Notes: generated by a model not told the origin, from the sequence alone. A DNA stretch of 64,000 nt from Edaphochlamys debaryana (GCA_016858145.1 JAEHOE010000060.1:620001-684000), one strand, 5' to 3'; positions 32,301 through 43,400 are shown, counted from the first letter of the stretch. Made by a program: numbers and translations.

Positions 32301-35300
32301 CGTCGTGTCGTACCGCCGCGACGCCGCCGCCGCCGCCGGCGACGAGAGCCTCGTGCCCATGGCTGGCGCTGCCGCCGCCGGCGCCGTCGAGGCCTGGATT
32401 CACTGGGTCCGGCCGCCGTTCCTCGCCGCCGGCATTGGCGCCGCCGGCGTCGTTAGCCTGGACGTGTGCCTGGGCATCCAGCCCGCCGCCGGCCGTGCGG
32501 CAGGCGCCGCGGCGTCTTCCACCACCGTCGTACGGATCCTGCTGGTCGCCACCGTCGGCGGCGGCAGCGGGCCTGACGGCGACGCCGACACCGACCCATA
32601 CGCTGGCGGTGGTCACGTGGTTCTGGACGAGCACCTGACGGTGGAGTGCGGCGCCGCCAGCGTCGTGCGCCTGGAGCTGCCGGCGGCGGCGGTGGCGGAG
32701 CCTGGCGTCTTCCGCCTCGTCGTCTCGGCGCCGGCGCGCTTTGCCGCCGTGGACGGCGGCAGCGGCGGCGGCGGCAGTAGCCAGCTAATCCTCGCCTCCG
32801 CCACGCTGCTATGCCTGCCGCCTGACGTCGCTGCCGAGCTATGCGCCCTCGCTGACGGCGCCGCTGCCGACGGCGGAGATGACGTCGACGTCTCCGATGA
32901 CGTCATGTACCACGTGTACGACAATGACGACGGCATACGGCAGTTCTGGGAGCGCCTGGCGGCGCCGCTGACGGCCGACATCGCCTTCCTGGCCGAGTGC
33001 GCCGCCGCCGCCACCACCACCCATGCCGCCGCCGTCACTGCGCCGCCCGCCGGACCCGTCCCTGCCGCCGCCGGCACCGCCGCCGCCGCCGCCGCCAGGT
33101 CGGCGGCGCCGATGTTTGTGGCGGCGGCGCCCAGCTGGGCCGCCGGGCGCGCGGCGCTGGTCGGTCTGGTGGCGGTGGAGGACTCTCTCAGGTGCGGGCC
33201 TCGCAACATGGTGCCGTTTGCTCGGGCCTGCTTGGAGATGCTTGTGCTGTGGTGGTTGCTGCGTTGAGGCCGAATGCAGCGATCATAGCATGCCCGCCCT
33301 TGTCTTGGCCACTTTAGGGCGGCGCTCGAGCCCCTAGGAGCGCCCACCACCATCGCCTACGTCAGCCGCCTCTCCCGCGCCGCCGCCGCCGCCGTCGTCG
33401 GCCCCGGCTTCGCGCCGCTACCCGGCCAGCGGGGGTCGCCGCCGCCACCGCAGCCACTGCGCCTGCGCCTGCCGCCACGCGACGCGCCGTCGCCGATATT
33501 CGGTCCGACGGCGGCGGCAGCATCGTCGCCGTACGCGCCGTACAGATCGTTGTACGCCAGTCCGGCGGCTGGCGACGACGTCGTCACGCCCCTGCGCCGC
33601 AGCCTTGACCTGCCGTCACCGATGGCGGCGGCGGTGGCGGGGGGCGTGGCCATCGGCGTTGGCGGCGTGGCCAGCGGCGGCGCCGGCGGCCGCGGAGCCT
33701 CCAACGAGTCCCTCCGCAGCGTCCTGCGCCCGCTGACGCCAGGTACGGCGCCCCGGCGGCAGCATAACCCCAGATAGTACTTTCGGTCTGATCTGGCAAA
33801 AGCTGATCTGACGGGCTGTGTTTGCGTGTTCACTATGCTCCCCCAGGCCCGCCCAGCCGTCAGCACCGCCCCGCCGGCCGCAGCCAGAGCGACCGCGTCT
33901 CCACCGGCAGCGGCCGCCACCTGGGCTCCACCGCCGCCAGCGGTGGCGGCAGCACCGCCACCGGCGATTGGACCGACGCCGAGGCCGACATCCCTGACGG
34001 CGGCGACAAGGACACCCTGCCGCCGCCGCTGTCAGGTGCCGACGCGGCCCCGCCGTCGCCGCTGGCGCCGCCGCCGCCGCCCGCACCGTCGGCGGCGGAG
34101 CTCGCCCTGCTAAAGAAGACCGACGGCGACGGCGACAGCCGCATGCTGACGGCGGCGCAGTACGCCGCCAGCATCCTGTCCAGCCGCCGCCGCCTCCTGA
34201 TGTCGCCGCTGACTGGCTTTAAGTTCGTGCCCGCAACCGTCACCGATCCTTCGGCCAAGCCTGCCGCCGCCCTCAAGATCAGCCCGCCTTCTTCCCCTGG
34301 CGGCGGCGAGGGCGGCGGCGGCGGCGGTTCCAGCAGCGGCGGCTCGCAGTCGCGGCTGCCGGGTGGCGGCCGCCGGCGTCAGGCGGGCGCGGGCGCCGAC
34401 GGTACGACGCTGGAGCGGCAGTACGAGCTGTACTGCAACCGGCTGTACACCGGCCCCGACCAGGCGGCCTTCCTGCTGCTGCTGATCATGTTCGGAGTGG
34501 TTACGTGGTGAGCGCGTGGGTTACGGATACAAACGGGGGATCCAGAAAGACCGCTGTGCTGAGCCCCTACAGGCCGGCGGCACTCTAGCAGCGCAGTGCG
34601 TATCAAGCCCCCCACCCACCTTTATGCTCTAGAAGGACCGCATCCCATCCACCCCTATCGTTCAACCCCCCTCCCCTCCCCCCTCCCCCCTCCCCTCCCT
34701 CCCCTCCCCAGGCGCAAGCTGCTGCTCCCCACCGCCTGGGCCTACAACCTGACCTGCCTGTGGCTGGTGGCCTCCACGCTCATGGCGCCCTACGTGGTGC
34801 AGGCGGCCGCGGGCTGGCGCCGCAGCGACGTCTACCTGCGCAACCGGGAGCGGCTCATGCTGGGCTGCCAGGTGGGGGCTGGGGGTTGGGGGGGTTGGGC
34901 TGGGTGGTGGGGGACTGGGGTGATGTGGGTCGGGTCCTTGTGGGCTCTGCCCCTGCATTGTTTCCGTTCCTTACATGACGAACCAGCCATTTCCTTGCGC
35001 CCGCCGCCTCCCTTCACCCTCCCCAGGTCCTCAACGGCATCATCTACGGCGTCTTCGCCGCGCGCCTCATGCCCATGCCCTCCGAGGTGGGTTGCGTCCC
35101 AAAGGAACCGGGGGCAGTACGGAGATAGATTAGAGTGTCTATTGCAGCGATCCAGGATTTTTCCTGGCGCTCTGATTCTTGGCCTCTTTCTCTGCTGACA
35201 ACCCACCGACCCTGCATACCTCAACCACCCCCACCCCCGCCCCCGCCCCCAGATGACCTTCCACTGGAACCACTCCCACGTGCTGCAGCGTGGGCTGGTG

Positions 35301-36247
35301 CGACCCGTGCGGAGGCCGGTGAGTGTGCGGGGTGGTCTTTCCAGTCATCAGCCTTTATACTCGGAGGCGCTCAGGAATCCCGTGCCTTGCGGGTGGGACC
35401 CTGGTGGGATCAAGCGGTCGGCCTGGCTCTGCCCCCTTCTTGTACCCTTCCCCTAAGCTGTGCTTCCCTAAGCTGTGCTCCCGCCCTGCCGCCTCTGCCC
35501 TACCCCTCCATCTCTCTTCCTGTAAGGTCCGCTTCGCAACTCACGCGCTCATGCTGGCTCTCGAGGTGCTCACCGTCACACCCGCCTTCCTGTCCTTCAG
35601 CGGCTGGAAGCGGTGAGGCGGGGGGCCGCCGAGGCCGGGACGGTGAAGGGGCCGATACGGCGACAGCGACTCAAGGACACGGGACGGGGTCCTGGCAGCG
35701 CACAGACCAGTTGGCGCCCCTTGCCGCAAGAGCCCACTTCACCCGACCTCTTCGCTACGCCTGTCAACGGGATAGGCTACAAGGCGGCGTGCCGCAAGAG
35801 CCCAACTCACCCCACCTTCTCGCCTCTCCCCGCAGGACTATGGCCACCACCGCCGTCACGTACACGCTGTCGGCCGCCGTCGGTGAGTGCTCCCAGCGGG
35901 ACGCACGCCAGTATCACATTTTGTCCAGGGTTCAAGGCATGCAGCACCCTCCTGGGTATCGCACCGACTCTCTTTCCTGGCCTGGCCTCGCACCCACTTC
36001 ATAACCCCCGCCTCCCACCCTGCCTCTTAGCACCACCCCTCCTCCCTCCTCCCTCGTCCCCCCTGCCTCATCCCCCCTTCCCCCAGGCTACGGTATGGAC
36101 CTGGCCATGCGCCGCGTGTTCCTACTCTCCCTGGCCCGGGCTGGAGGTGGGGGGGGAGGCGGAGGAGGCGCATCGGCCCTGGGCCGCACCGGCGGCGGCA
36201 GCGGGGCCGTTGTGGCGGGCGGCGGGGGGAGCACCCAGCGGTGCTGA
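29374..36247 (+). CDS. Very large multipass membrane protein, family not recognised
   Basis: Fourteen exons join in phase: to 29461, then 29712-29879, 30115-30222, 30391-31590, 31786-31971, 32140-33191, 33318-33742, 33847-34507, 34712-34871, 35027-35086, 35253-35318, 35527-35612, 35836-35882 and 36087-36247, for about 1490 residues. Three hydrophobic segments come first (ALQAALLALATAGLL; WLLLVLGLELVLA; AAVAILVASAATLL). About 1070 residues follow that are rich in Ala, Gly, Asp and Ser, with scattered ordered stretches such as VVRLELPAAAVAEPGVFRL. About five more hydrophobic segments come near the C-terminus (AAFLLLLIMFGVV; YNLTCLWLVASTLMAPYVV; NGIIYGVFAARL; LMLALEVLTVTPAFL; TTAVTYTLSAAVG). The C-terminal module, with NHSHVLQRGLVRPVRRP, may be the conserved part. 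I do not recognise a family. The start codon was not found, and exon 3 could instead end at 30207 with a GC donor. Confidence 0.65.
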
Positions 36248-37043
36248 GGAGAGCAAAGAGACACGGGCTTGAGGGAAATGGGAACTGTTAACGCCCTGCG
36301 TCCGTGCAGCATTGTTGCCTATTGCGTCTTGGCGCGTGTTCCAGGTTGAAGCATTATGCTTAGTTTTGTGGCACTTTGGAGTCAGGTGGGGGTGGAGCGG
36401 GGAGGGTAGAGGTAGGGTACGGCGGAGTTTTGGCAACTTATGGTGGAGGGCGTTGAATCAGTGAGGTCAGTGGTTGCGATGAGTGATGCCGGGAGGGCTC
36501 TGGAGGGACGGAGCAGGCCTGCTGCTATCAGCATAAGAGCACGGCACGGCACTGAGAGACTTCGAGGAGATAAACATGGCCGTTACGCCTGGTAACCAGT
36601 CGTGTGGTTTCGGTTTGGGGATGAGGTGCCAGCGCACCCGGCGGGCGCGCCTGGTCAGGGTGCGTTCATCTGCGTTTCGAAAGAGCCGTCCATACATCAT
36701 ACTTCTTTACGCTCTGGGCGCACCGCCATTTGGTTCATTTGTTTCTTGCTCTGGCGGTGGCCCTCCTTCGTTGGCACCGCCGTTTGCGGGTTCGTATGTA
36801 TTGCAGCTAGAAGGACGGACACCATGATGTAGCTGAGGGTACGCCGCTTTGTTGGCGCATTGTTTACACGCTCGCTATCATTATCTGGACCCTGTTGAAC
36901 TATGGGGCGGGCTCTGCATAAGCTCTCGCACATAAACAGCTGCTTTCAACATGAGGTGCCCAGGGGGTGTGCGCCACGCATGACCTTGCGCGCCCGGGTC
37001 ACATCCCTCCGCACAATTCCACCCAGTGCCTTTGTGCATGCCA

Positions 37044-37048
37044 TGTAA
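37044..37048 (+). promoter_or_regulatory. Candidate polyadenylation signal TGTAA
   Basis: About 800 bases past the stop of the large membrane protein gene. It is the first TGTAA found downstream. Confidence 0.4.
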
Positions 37049-38015
37049 ACTTTGGTTGCTATCCGCTCCGGTCCGACCTCCAGCCCTCTTCACCCCGTGG
37101 CAAGCGTTGTCCACCATTAGCGCAGCTTGATTGTCCAGCAATATACTGATGGGGGGGGACCTCAGACTGATCCCCACCCATCGAACTCATCCGATGTGCC
37201 CCGTGGGAGTGCCCCGTGGGAATGCTGCTGAGCGCGTCGGTGTAGCCACTACCACAACGCACGAGGAGGAAGGGAGGGTGCCAACTGCCAAGGTAGGGGG
37301 CTCTCCGCATTTGAGGCAACCCCTCTCCCGTCCGAACCCATCATCCGCTGTTCCTTCTCTCTCCTGTTCAACTGGGGTCGTTTAATGGGTCGCACGGTGC
37401 GCCTTCCTTGCACCGTTTCTCGTGTCTGCATTCGCCGGGCTTTCTGCCTCTCCATGAGCCAGCAAGATGTGAAACTGATCCGCGTGTCACCAGCGTCACG
37501 ACGATAGGGACACTCAAATTCTTACACATCACACCGGTAAGGACCCTTCCCCCTAGTTAGCCAAGCGTTAGTCAAGGTCCGCAAGGACTCCTTCCCACAT
37601 CGGATCGGATCCATCCCACATTGATCAACACAACGCAAGCCTCTGTCCACTCCGTGCGCAGGGGTCCTGCGTCGCCTGCTGAAGATAGGGAGCTCTTCCT
37701 CCTGATCACAAAGTCCCTTCTCTAGCACCGCCTGGGCCTTCGTTCTCTAGAACCACCCACACGTGTTGCGGGTATGGAACGACACTACTGCTGGCACCCC
37801 CTGCAACGTTGCCAAAGTCGGCTCATGTCCCTAACGGGCTCCAGGGTCCAGTCAGCTCCAGCGCATGGGAAAAGCCTTGGGGTGTGGGGGGTGTGGGGGG
37901 GGAAACCAGAGGGCGCGAGTGGGAGTGCATGTCAGTGGGTGGCCAGGCCAGCGGGGGTGGAACTCATGTGCCCTTACATAGCAAGGCCGACGCAGCGACG
38001 GCAAAAATGGGCATG

Positions 38016-38040
38016 AATCCTTTTTGGGCTGAGCCCCCGG
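38016..38040 (+). repeat. Dispersed short repeat, GAATCC-TTTTTGGGCTGAGCC type
   Basis: The same 20-25 base sequence recurs at 59389-59414 in the same orientation, and partly at 18114-18129 in the opposite orientation. It may be the end of a small mobile element. Confidence 0.5.
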
Positions 38041-38098
38041 CTCCCTGGCTCAGAATCTACCCTGCTCTGCTTCCAGTAAACCCCACCCCCCGTCTCAC

Positions 38099-38224
38099 CT
38101 GCCGCTGCCTCCCCCGCCGGTGCCCGCCTCCCAGTCCCCCAGCTGCTGCCGCTGCCGCCTCCGCAGCAGGGCCAGGCGCCACCAGCAACGGAACCACCCA
38201 GTCACCCGGGGAGGCGCGGTCCAC
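38099..38224 (-). pseudogene. Exon-like segment, unrecognised
   Basis: A 126-base, 42-codon open segment is bounded by a CCGCAG acceptor and a GTGAGA donor on the minus strand. It encodes DWVVPLLVAPG followed by Ala- and Gly/Arg-rich sequence. It may belong with the minus-strand modules just to its right, but no neighbouring exon joins it convincingly. Confidence 0.35.
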
Positions 38225-38329
38225 CTGCGGGGGGGGAGTAGTTAGGGGGCGGGAGGGCGGGGGAGGGCGGGGGAGGGGGGCCAATGTCCGCAATCCACCA
38301 ACGTGGACACCACCGCCACCGGCATCCTA

Positions 38330-39110
38330 GAGGATTGCTCCGGCACCATCAAGGCGCTCAAGGGCAAGACGCTGGAGGTCCGGGACGCCCTGGGCATCAT
38401 GTCCAAGGGCCCGTCCGTGCTGGCCGCACTGGCGCAGGCGCGGGACGGCGCCTCGAGCAACACCGAGCGCGCGCTCGGGGAGCTGGTCGCCCTGCTGGCC
38501 GCCATCGCGAGCCTGATGGCGCCTCAGCCAATGTCTACAGCACGGTGCGGAGGGCTGCGGGGATGGGGCTTCCCTCCGCGCCGTGCTGTGCACGCCGGCC
38601 GAGGCGCCGGCGGTCGCCGTCAGGTTGGCCATGGCGCCCAGCCCCGGGCTGAGGTCCCCCACCGCGCGTTGGGTGTTGCTCAAGCCGCCGTACCGCGCCT
38701 GCGTCAGTGAGGCCAGCACGGACGGGCCCTTGGACGGGCTGTACAAACCCCGGGGGCAGCCTCCAGGACGGCGGTCAGACCCCTAGCCCCAACCCCTAGC
38801 TCCACAGACCCCTACCTCCAACAGGATGAGTGAACAGGATGAGTAAGAGGGAGAAGCTGGAGGTCCTAGGCGCCCAGGACATGCAGTCCAAGCGCCCCAC
38901 GGTGCTTGCCTCGCTGGCCCAGGCGCGGGACGGCGCGTCCAGCCACGCCGAGCGCGCGCTTGAGGACCTCACCGCCGAGCTGGGCGGTCAGGTGGGCGAT
39001 GGCGCCCAGCTCGGCAGTGAGGTCCCCAAGAGAACGCTTGGTGTCGCTTGACGCGCCGTCCCGCGCCTGGGCCAGCGCGTCGACAAGTGTTGGGCCCGCG
39101 GGCGTGATGC
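38330..39110. repeat. Alternating-strand array of one coding module (four copies)
   Basis: Four copies of one helical-looking module lie in orientation + - + -: about 38365-38535 (+), 38745-38600 (-), 38850-38985 (+) and 39110-39000 (-). Each encodes a version of PSVLAxLAQARDGASSNTER followed by a short Leu/Ala-rich stretch: PSVLAALAQARDGASSNTER, PSVLASLTQARYGGLSNTQR, PTVLASLAQARDGASSHAER and PTLVDALAQARDGASSDTKR. Neighbouring copies face each other, so the array makes two imperfect hairpins. I do not recognise the protein family. Confidence 0.7.
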
Positions 39111-39593
39111 CGAGCCACAGGTGAGGAGCGCGCACAAGCAGTTGCTGGGAGCTAGCTGCTGGGGTCTACGCGGACGCAGCTTCGTGTACGGCAGGGCCCC
39201 AGGTCCCTCGGCTTCGTGTACGGCAGGGGCCCAGAGCCTCGAAGCCAGCAGCTCCAGCGATGTGAGATGCCGATGAGGGGGGCTAGATAGGAGGGGGGCT
39301 AGATAGGCTATGCTCAGTCCGCTCTAGGTCAGGGTCCGTGGCAAGCGTGTGATGTGTGGGATGTCTGGAATCTAGTGTGATGGGTCTAACGGCTTCGAGC
39401 ATTTGCGGAACGGCGAGCGCATCTGCCTCTGCTGCACGCGCCTTGCACGCGCCTTGGGGAAACGGACCCACGATTGCTGTACGGCAGCGCCCTCGTGCCA
39501 ACCACGCCGACGATGCGAAGAGCAGACTCCCGGCCCCTGCAACCCACCGCGCGGGCACCGCTTGATGGCAGCCTCAGGCGTGGAAGGCATGGT

Positions 39594-40096
39594 GCGGAGG
39601 GCCAGCAGAGCAACAGGGCCCACAGGGCTGGCTGTTCAACAGGAGCCCCCGCTGGAGCCAAACACACAACACAGCTGGACGACAGACTGACACACACGGA
39701 ACCACCACCGGGCCTAGGCGCCGCCAGGGCCCCACTGCGCGGCCCTCTCACTCCAGGCCGCCCTCTTCCTCATCCGTGTCCTCAAACGTCAGGGCCCTGC
39801 GCAACAGGAAAACGGGGAGGAGAGGGCAAAGGTGGCTTGAGTTCCTGGCCCTAGCCACCTTTGCCCTCTCCTCCCCGTTTTCCTGTTGCGCAGGGCCCTG
39901 ACGTTTGAGGACACGGATGAGGAAGAGGGCGGCCTGGAGTGAGAGGGCCGCGCAGTGGGGCCCTGGCGGCGCCTAGGCCCGGTGGTGGTTCCGTGTGTGT
40001 CAGTCTGTCGTCCAGCTGTGTTGTGTGTTTGGCTCCAGCGGGGGCTCCTGTTGAACAGCCAGCCCTGTGGGCCCTGTTGCTCTGCTGGCCCTCCGC
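39594..40096. repeat. Apparently perfect 244-bp inverted repeat with 15-base loop
   Basis: The left arm 39594-39837 is the exact reverse complement of the right arm 39853-40096 as far as I could check base by base. The spacer is 39838-39852. Similarity stops abruptly at both outer ends. Transcription through it would give a very long hairpin RNA. Confidence 0.9.
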
Positions 40097-40257
40097 CGTC
40101 CGAGGGTGGCTGTAGAGGTCGGTTGGTGGCCACCGGTGCGTGGCCCTGTTGCACCCCCCGCAAAAAGGAGAGGTAGCGTGTTTTGTGTAAGTCGGCGCGG
40201 TCGGTCTGAGGCGGCGTCCCGTCCTGGCCCACAGAATGGCAAGGTTTCGCTGAGCAC

Positions 40258-40392
40258 ACTCGGACGTTCGTTTGGACGTTCGCTGATCATCATATATACA
40301 GCCAGCAGCACCACTGGCAGCACCAACAGCACCAACCAACAGCAGGACGGGATGCCTCGGACGTTCGTTTGGACTCGGACGTTCGTTCCAGC
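40258..40392. repeat. Cluster of CGGACGTTCGTTT repeats
   Basis: The 13-base word CGGACGTTCGTTT or a near copy occurs about four times at both ends of a roughly 130-base stretch (40261-40282 and 40358-40388). This looks like a small insertion bounded by short repeats, next to the end of the coding segment on the minus strand. Confidence 0.5.
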
Positions 40393-41455
40393 GAAAGGAT
40401 GCCGAGCACGAGCTGCGGGCTGAGATGCGGGTTGTCCGCGATCCGCTGCATGCCCTTCTCATGGTCGGGCGGGTGCAGCGACTGCAGGAACCCGGCGCTC
40501 GTCGCGTTGACTGGGAGCCATACGTAGCGCAGCCCGTCCGGCGGCGCGGGCATGGGCAGGTTGCCGAGCACCGACCGTGCCTGCTCCAGGCTCAGCCCCA
40601 CACCGCCAGAGCCGCCTGCCTCCAGGGCGTCGCCAAACCGGCGAAACTGCGTCTCTAGGAAGTCCGCCTCCCGCGAGCTGGCCCCGCCGAAGTAGCCCAC
40701 TTGCCCCACCGGCAGCTGGTAACCCGGGACCAGCGGCCCGTGGTATTGGATGTACTCCGCGCAGGCTTGCCGCAGTGCGGCGATGCGCATGGGGTCGCCG
40801 TCGTCGGCGTTGGGCTGGTGCTGGGGCTTGGGCGCCGGGGCAGCGGGCGGCGGCTGGGCCTGGTGCTGGTGCTGGGGCTTGGGCGCCGGGGCAGCGGGCA
40901 GCGGCTGGGCCTGGTGCTGGTGCTGGGGCTTGGGCGCCGAGGCAGCGGGAGTGGGCCTGGGCGTGGCGCCGCCGCCGCCGCCGCCCTGCTGGGCGCGCGA
41001 CACGGACGACCGCCGGGGCGCGCGGGCCGCCGCCGGCCCGGCAGCGGCGGCGCCCGGCGGCGCGAGGAGTTCCGTCAGCAGTCGCTCCGCCTCCGCCGTC
41101 GCCGCCGCAGCCGACGGCCCGGCAGCGGCGGCGCCAGGCGCCGCGAACTGCCCGGGCGCCGTCTGCCCCATCACTCGTCGCGCCTCCACCAGCCCAACTG
41201 CGAGGGCGGCGGCGCTCGGCAGCCCCAGCCGACGCGCCACCGCCGCAGTCGCCGCCCCGCGCGCCGCCGCCGCCGCCGGTTCGGCGGGGACGCCAGGCCG
41301 GCCGGCAGAGCCCATGCTGCCCGAGTCGCCCCCGGTGTCAGAGCTGGCCTGGGTGTCGGCCTGGGTGCCGGCGGAGGAGCTGACCAGGACATCGTCCGCA
41401 TCCTCGCCCGCGTCATCGTAGGCCTGCTGGCCGCTCCGCTCCTCCTCTGCAGGGG
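40393..41455 (-). CDS. Unrecognised protein segment with PQHQHQAQP repeats (single long exon, partial)
   Basis: This is a long open minus-strand segment beginning after a CTGCAG acceptor near 41450 and running to the short-repeat cluster at 40392. Its N-terminal third is acidic and Ser/Gly-rich (AYDDAGEDADDVLVSSSAG). The middle is Ala-rich with a helical AEAERLLTELLAPPG. Next come three tandem copies of APKPQHQHQAQP, then a better-ordered domain: IAALRQACAEYIQYHG, GYFGGASSREADFL, VGLSLEQARSVLGNL, DGLRYVWLPVNATS and NPHLSPQLVLGILSL. No family is recognised. There is no start codon in the segment, and the 3' end runs into repeat sequence, so it is either one exon of a larger gene or a remnant cut by the insertion. 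It is the most gene-like part of the 38-50 kb zone. Confidence 0.45.
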
Positions 41456-41857
41456 CCGGCGGGTGCGCGGGGCAGGGCAAGCGTGCGGCTTAGTCAGATG
41501 GGGCGCAGGAGAAGCTCGGCGAGGTGGGGGAAAAGCGTGAAGCGTGCCCGACGTCAAGCGGCGCAGGCCCGGACCACCCCCCCCCCCCCACCTTCATCGA
41601 GGGGTCCGCCATCGGCGATCCGTTGCCATTTGCGGACCCCGCACCCCCGCGGGGGTGTTTATGAAGCATCAGTGTGAGGCGGAGCGGATGGCAGATGAAG
41701 GGGTTGCGGGGGTGGGCCTGGGGACCGACACGGGGAGGGGGGACGGTGGCAGCAGCCGAACTCAGCCAGGTACCCGAAGAGGGGCCGGTACCTAGGACCG
41801 AGCCCTTTGTAAACTGACATATGAAACCCCCTTGCCCCTTGCCATGCCGCCCCGGCC

Positions 41858-42112
41858 CATTCCGCTAAGCAACAGTTGAGGCCTCTGCACCAGTCTCCTG
41901 CCGTCGCGGTGCTGCTGATGGGTGTTCTTCCCCACCTCAACCCCCCGGCCGACCCCTCACCTGCATGCCGTGCGCAAGGGGACTCAGGCGGCGTGAAGTT
42001 GTAAGCGCCAAGAGGGCCTGCGGCGGGCGGGAGGGACGGGTCTGGGCTGAGGAGCATTCGGGTGCCAGGCAATGCGTATTTCAGGGGGCAGCACAGTCCA
42101 TCTAGGGCAAGG
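41858..42112. repeat. Direct repeat unit 1
   Basis: About 255 bases, starting CATTCCGCTAAGCAACAGTT, recur at 43126-43400 with substitutions and small indels. A third, inverted partial copy lies at 43990-44035. No open frame is conserved between copies. Confidence 0.65.
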
Positions 42113-42289
42113 CATCTTGGCCGACGGCAGGGAGCGACAGCCTCGACGCACCCACGCACTGCCCTGGCCGAAGGGGTGAGGGGGCAACTCCTTGGGGTAA
42201 CGGTCACCCACGCGGCTATTCTGAGTTCTGACTGGCTCACCATCGGGGCGGCGGCGTAGGCGGCGGTGGCCATGGGCAGCTTAGCGCCG

Positions 42290-42660
42290 TCCTTGAAGTC
42301 CTTGCGACAGGGCTTGGCGTCCGCCTCCGTCAGATGCACGTCCTCGACGCCGAACGTAATCACCGCATCTTGCATGGGGGGCTCCGCGCCGCCGGCGGTG
42401 TTCCTGGACACGTGCACGTACGAGCGAGAGCGAGGTCAGCAGGGTCAGCAGGGTCAGCAGCAGGGCCAGAAGAAGCAAGACTGAAGCAGAGTCTGCAACA
42501 GGCGCAGGTCCACCATCTAAGTCCCCGTACCCACGCACATCGAGGCGCGGAGCTCCCCATGCAGGACGCGCTGATGCAGATCGCCGTCAAGGACATGGAG
42601 CTGACGGCGGAGAAAGCCAAGGGCTGTCTCAACGACTTCAAGGACGGCCCCTGGTGGCCC
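42290..42660. repeat. Back-to-back inverted pair of an MQDA...DFKDG module
   Basis: The left copy (minus, about 42400-42290) encodes PPMQDAVITFGVEDVHL and RKDFKDG. The right copy (plus, about 42545-42655) encodes APMQDALMQIAVKDMEL and LNDFKDG. They are divergent copies of one module separated by about 140 bases, so the locus is an imperfect hairpin. The family is unrecognised. Confidence 0.6.
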
Positions 42661-43125
42661 CTCGTGGCCCAGTCACTAGATAGGATAGGGGGGTGGTGTC
42701 CCCGGTGCCCTGAAAAGGAGTAGGGTAACAGCGGGCGGATTGAGCACGTGGCGTTGCGGCGACGGCCATGCCTGAGGAAGGTAGGACACCACGGGGCATG
42801 CCAGGAGTGCCGGGGGTAAGGTGCGTGGCCGTGCTGACACAGCTCAGCATGCATTGCGCAGTAGTACGGCACCGCAACCCTGTACGGCACCCGACTCGCG
42901 CTCTTGGTACAAGAGGCCCCCCCCCTGCAACCCACCGCGCGGGCACAGCCTGACGACAGTCTCAGTCGTGGTAGGCGTGGTGCGGCCCTCTGGATGGGTG
43001 ACGCGGCGGCATCGACGAGAGGCGGAGCGGATGCCAGGTGAAGAGGTTGCGGAGGAAGGCCTGGGGGGGAGGGGCGGTGGGGCGGAAGGGAATGAAGGTA
43101 GGGTGGCAGTTGACGCCTCGTCCCA

Positions 43126-43400
43126 TTCCGCAAAGCAACAGTTGAGGCCTCTGCACCAGTCTGATGCCGTTGCGGCTTTGCTGATGTGTGGGTATGCTTC
43201 GCCTGCTGGCAGATGTGTGCGTGGGCCCACCCTGATCCCCCCGGCCAGCCCTCACCTGCATGCCGTGCGCAAGCCGACTCAGGTGGCCGGGTGTCGTGAA
43301 GCGCTGAGAGGGCCTGGGGCGGGAAGGTGGGGTCCAAAGTGAGTAGCATTTGGGTGCCAGGCAAGGCGTTACCCAGGGGGCAGCACAGCCAATCTAGGCG
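43126..43400. repeat. Direct repeat unit 2
   Basis: This is the second copy of the 41858-42112 sequence, with extra bases in the middle. A related GCGGAGCGGATG-containing stretch precedes both copies (41688 and 43022), so the real unit may be larger. Confidence 0.65.

Larger units (their letters stand above)
36248..38098. other. 3' flank and intergenic region
   Basis: This holds the 3' UTR of the membrane protein gene, with a TGTAA at 37044-37048, then unassigned DNA. A repeated motif (TTTTTGGGCTGAGCC) lies at 38021-38035. No exon seen. Confidence 0.5.
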
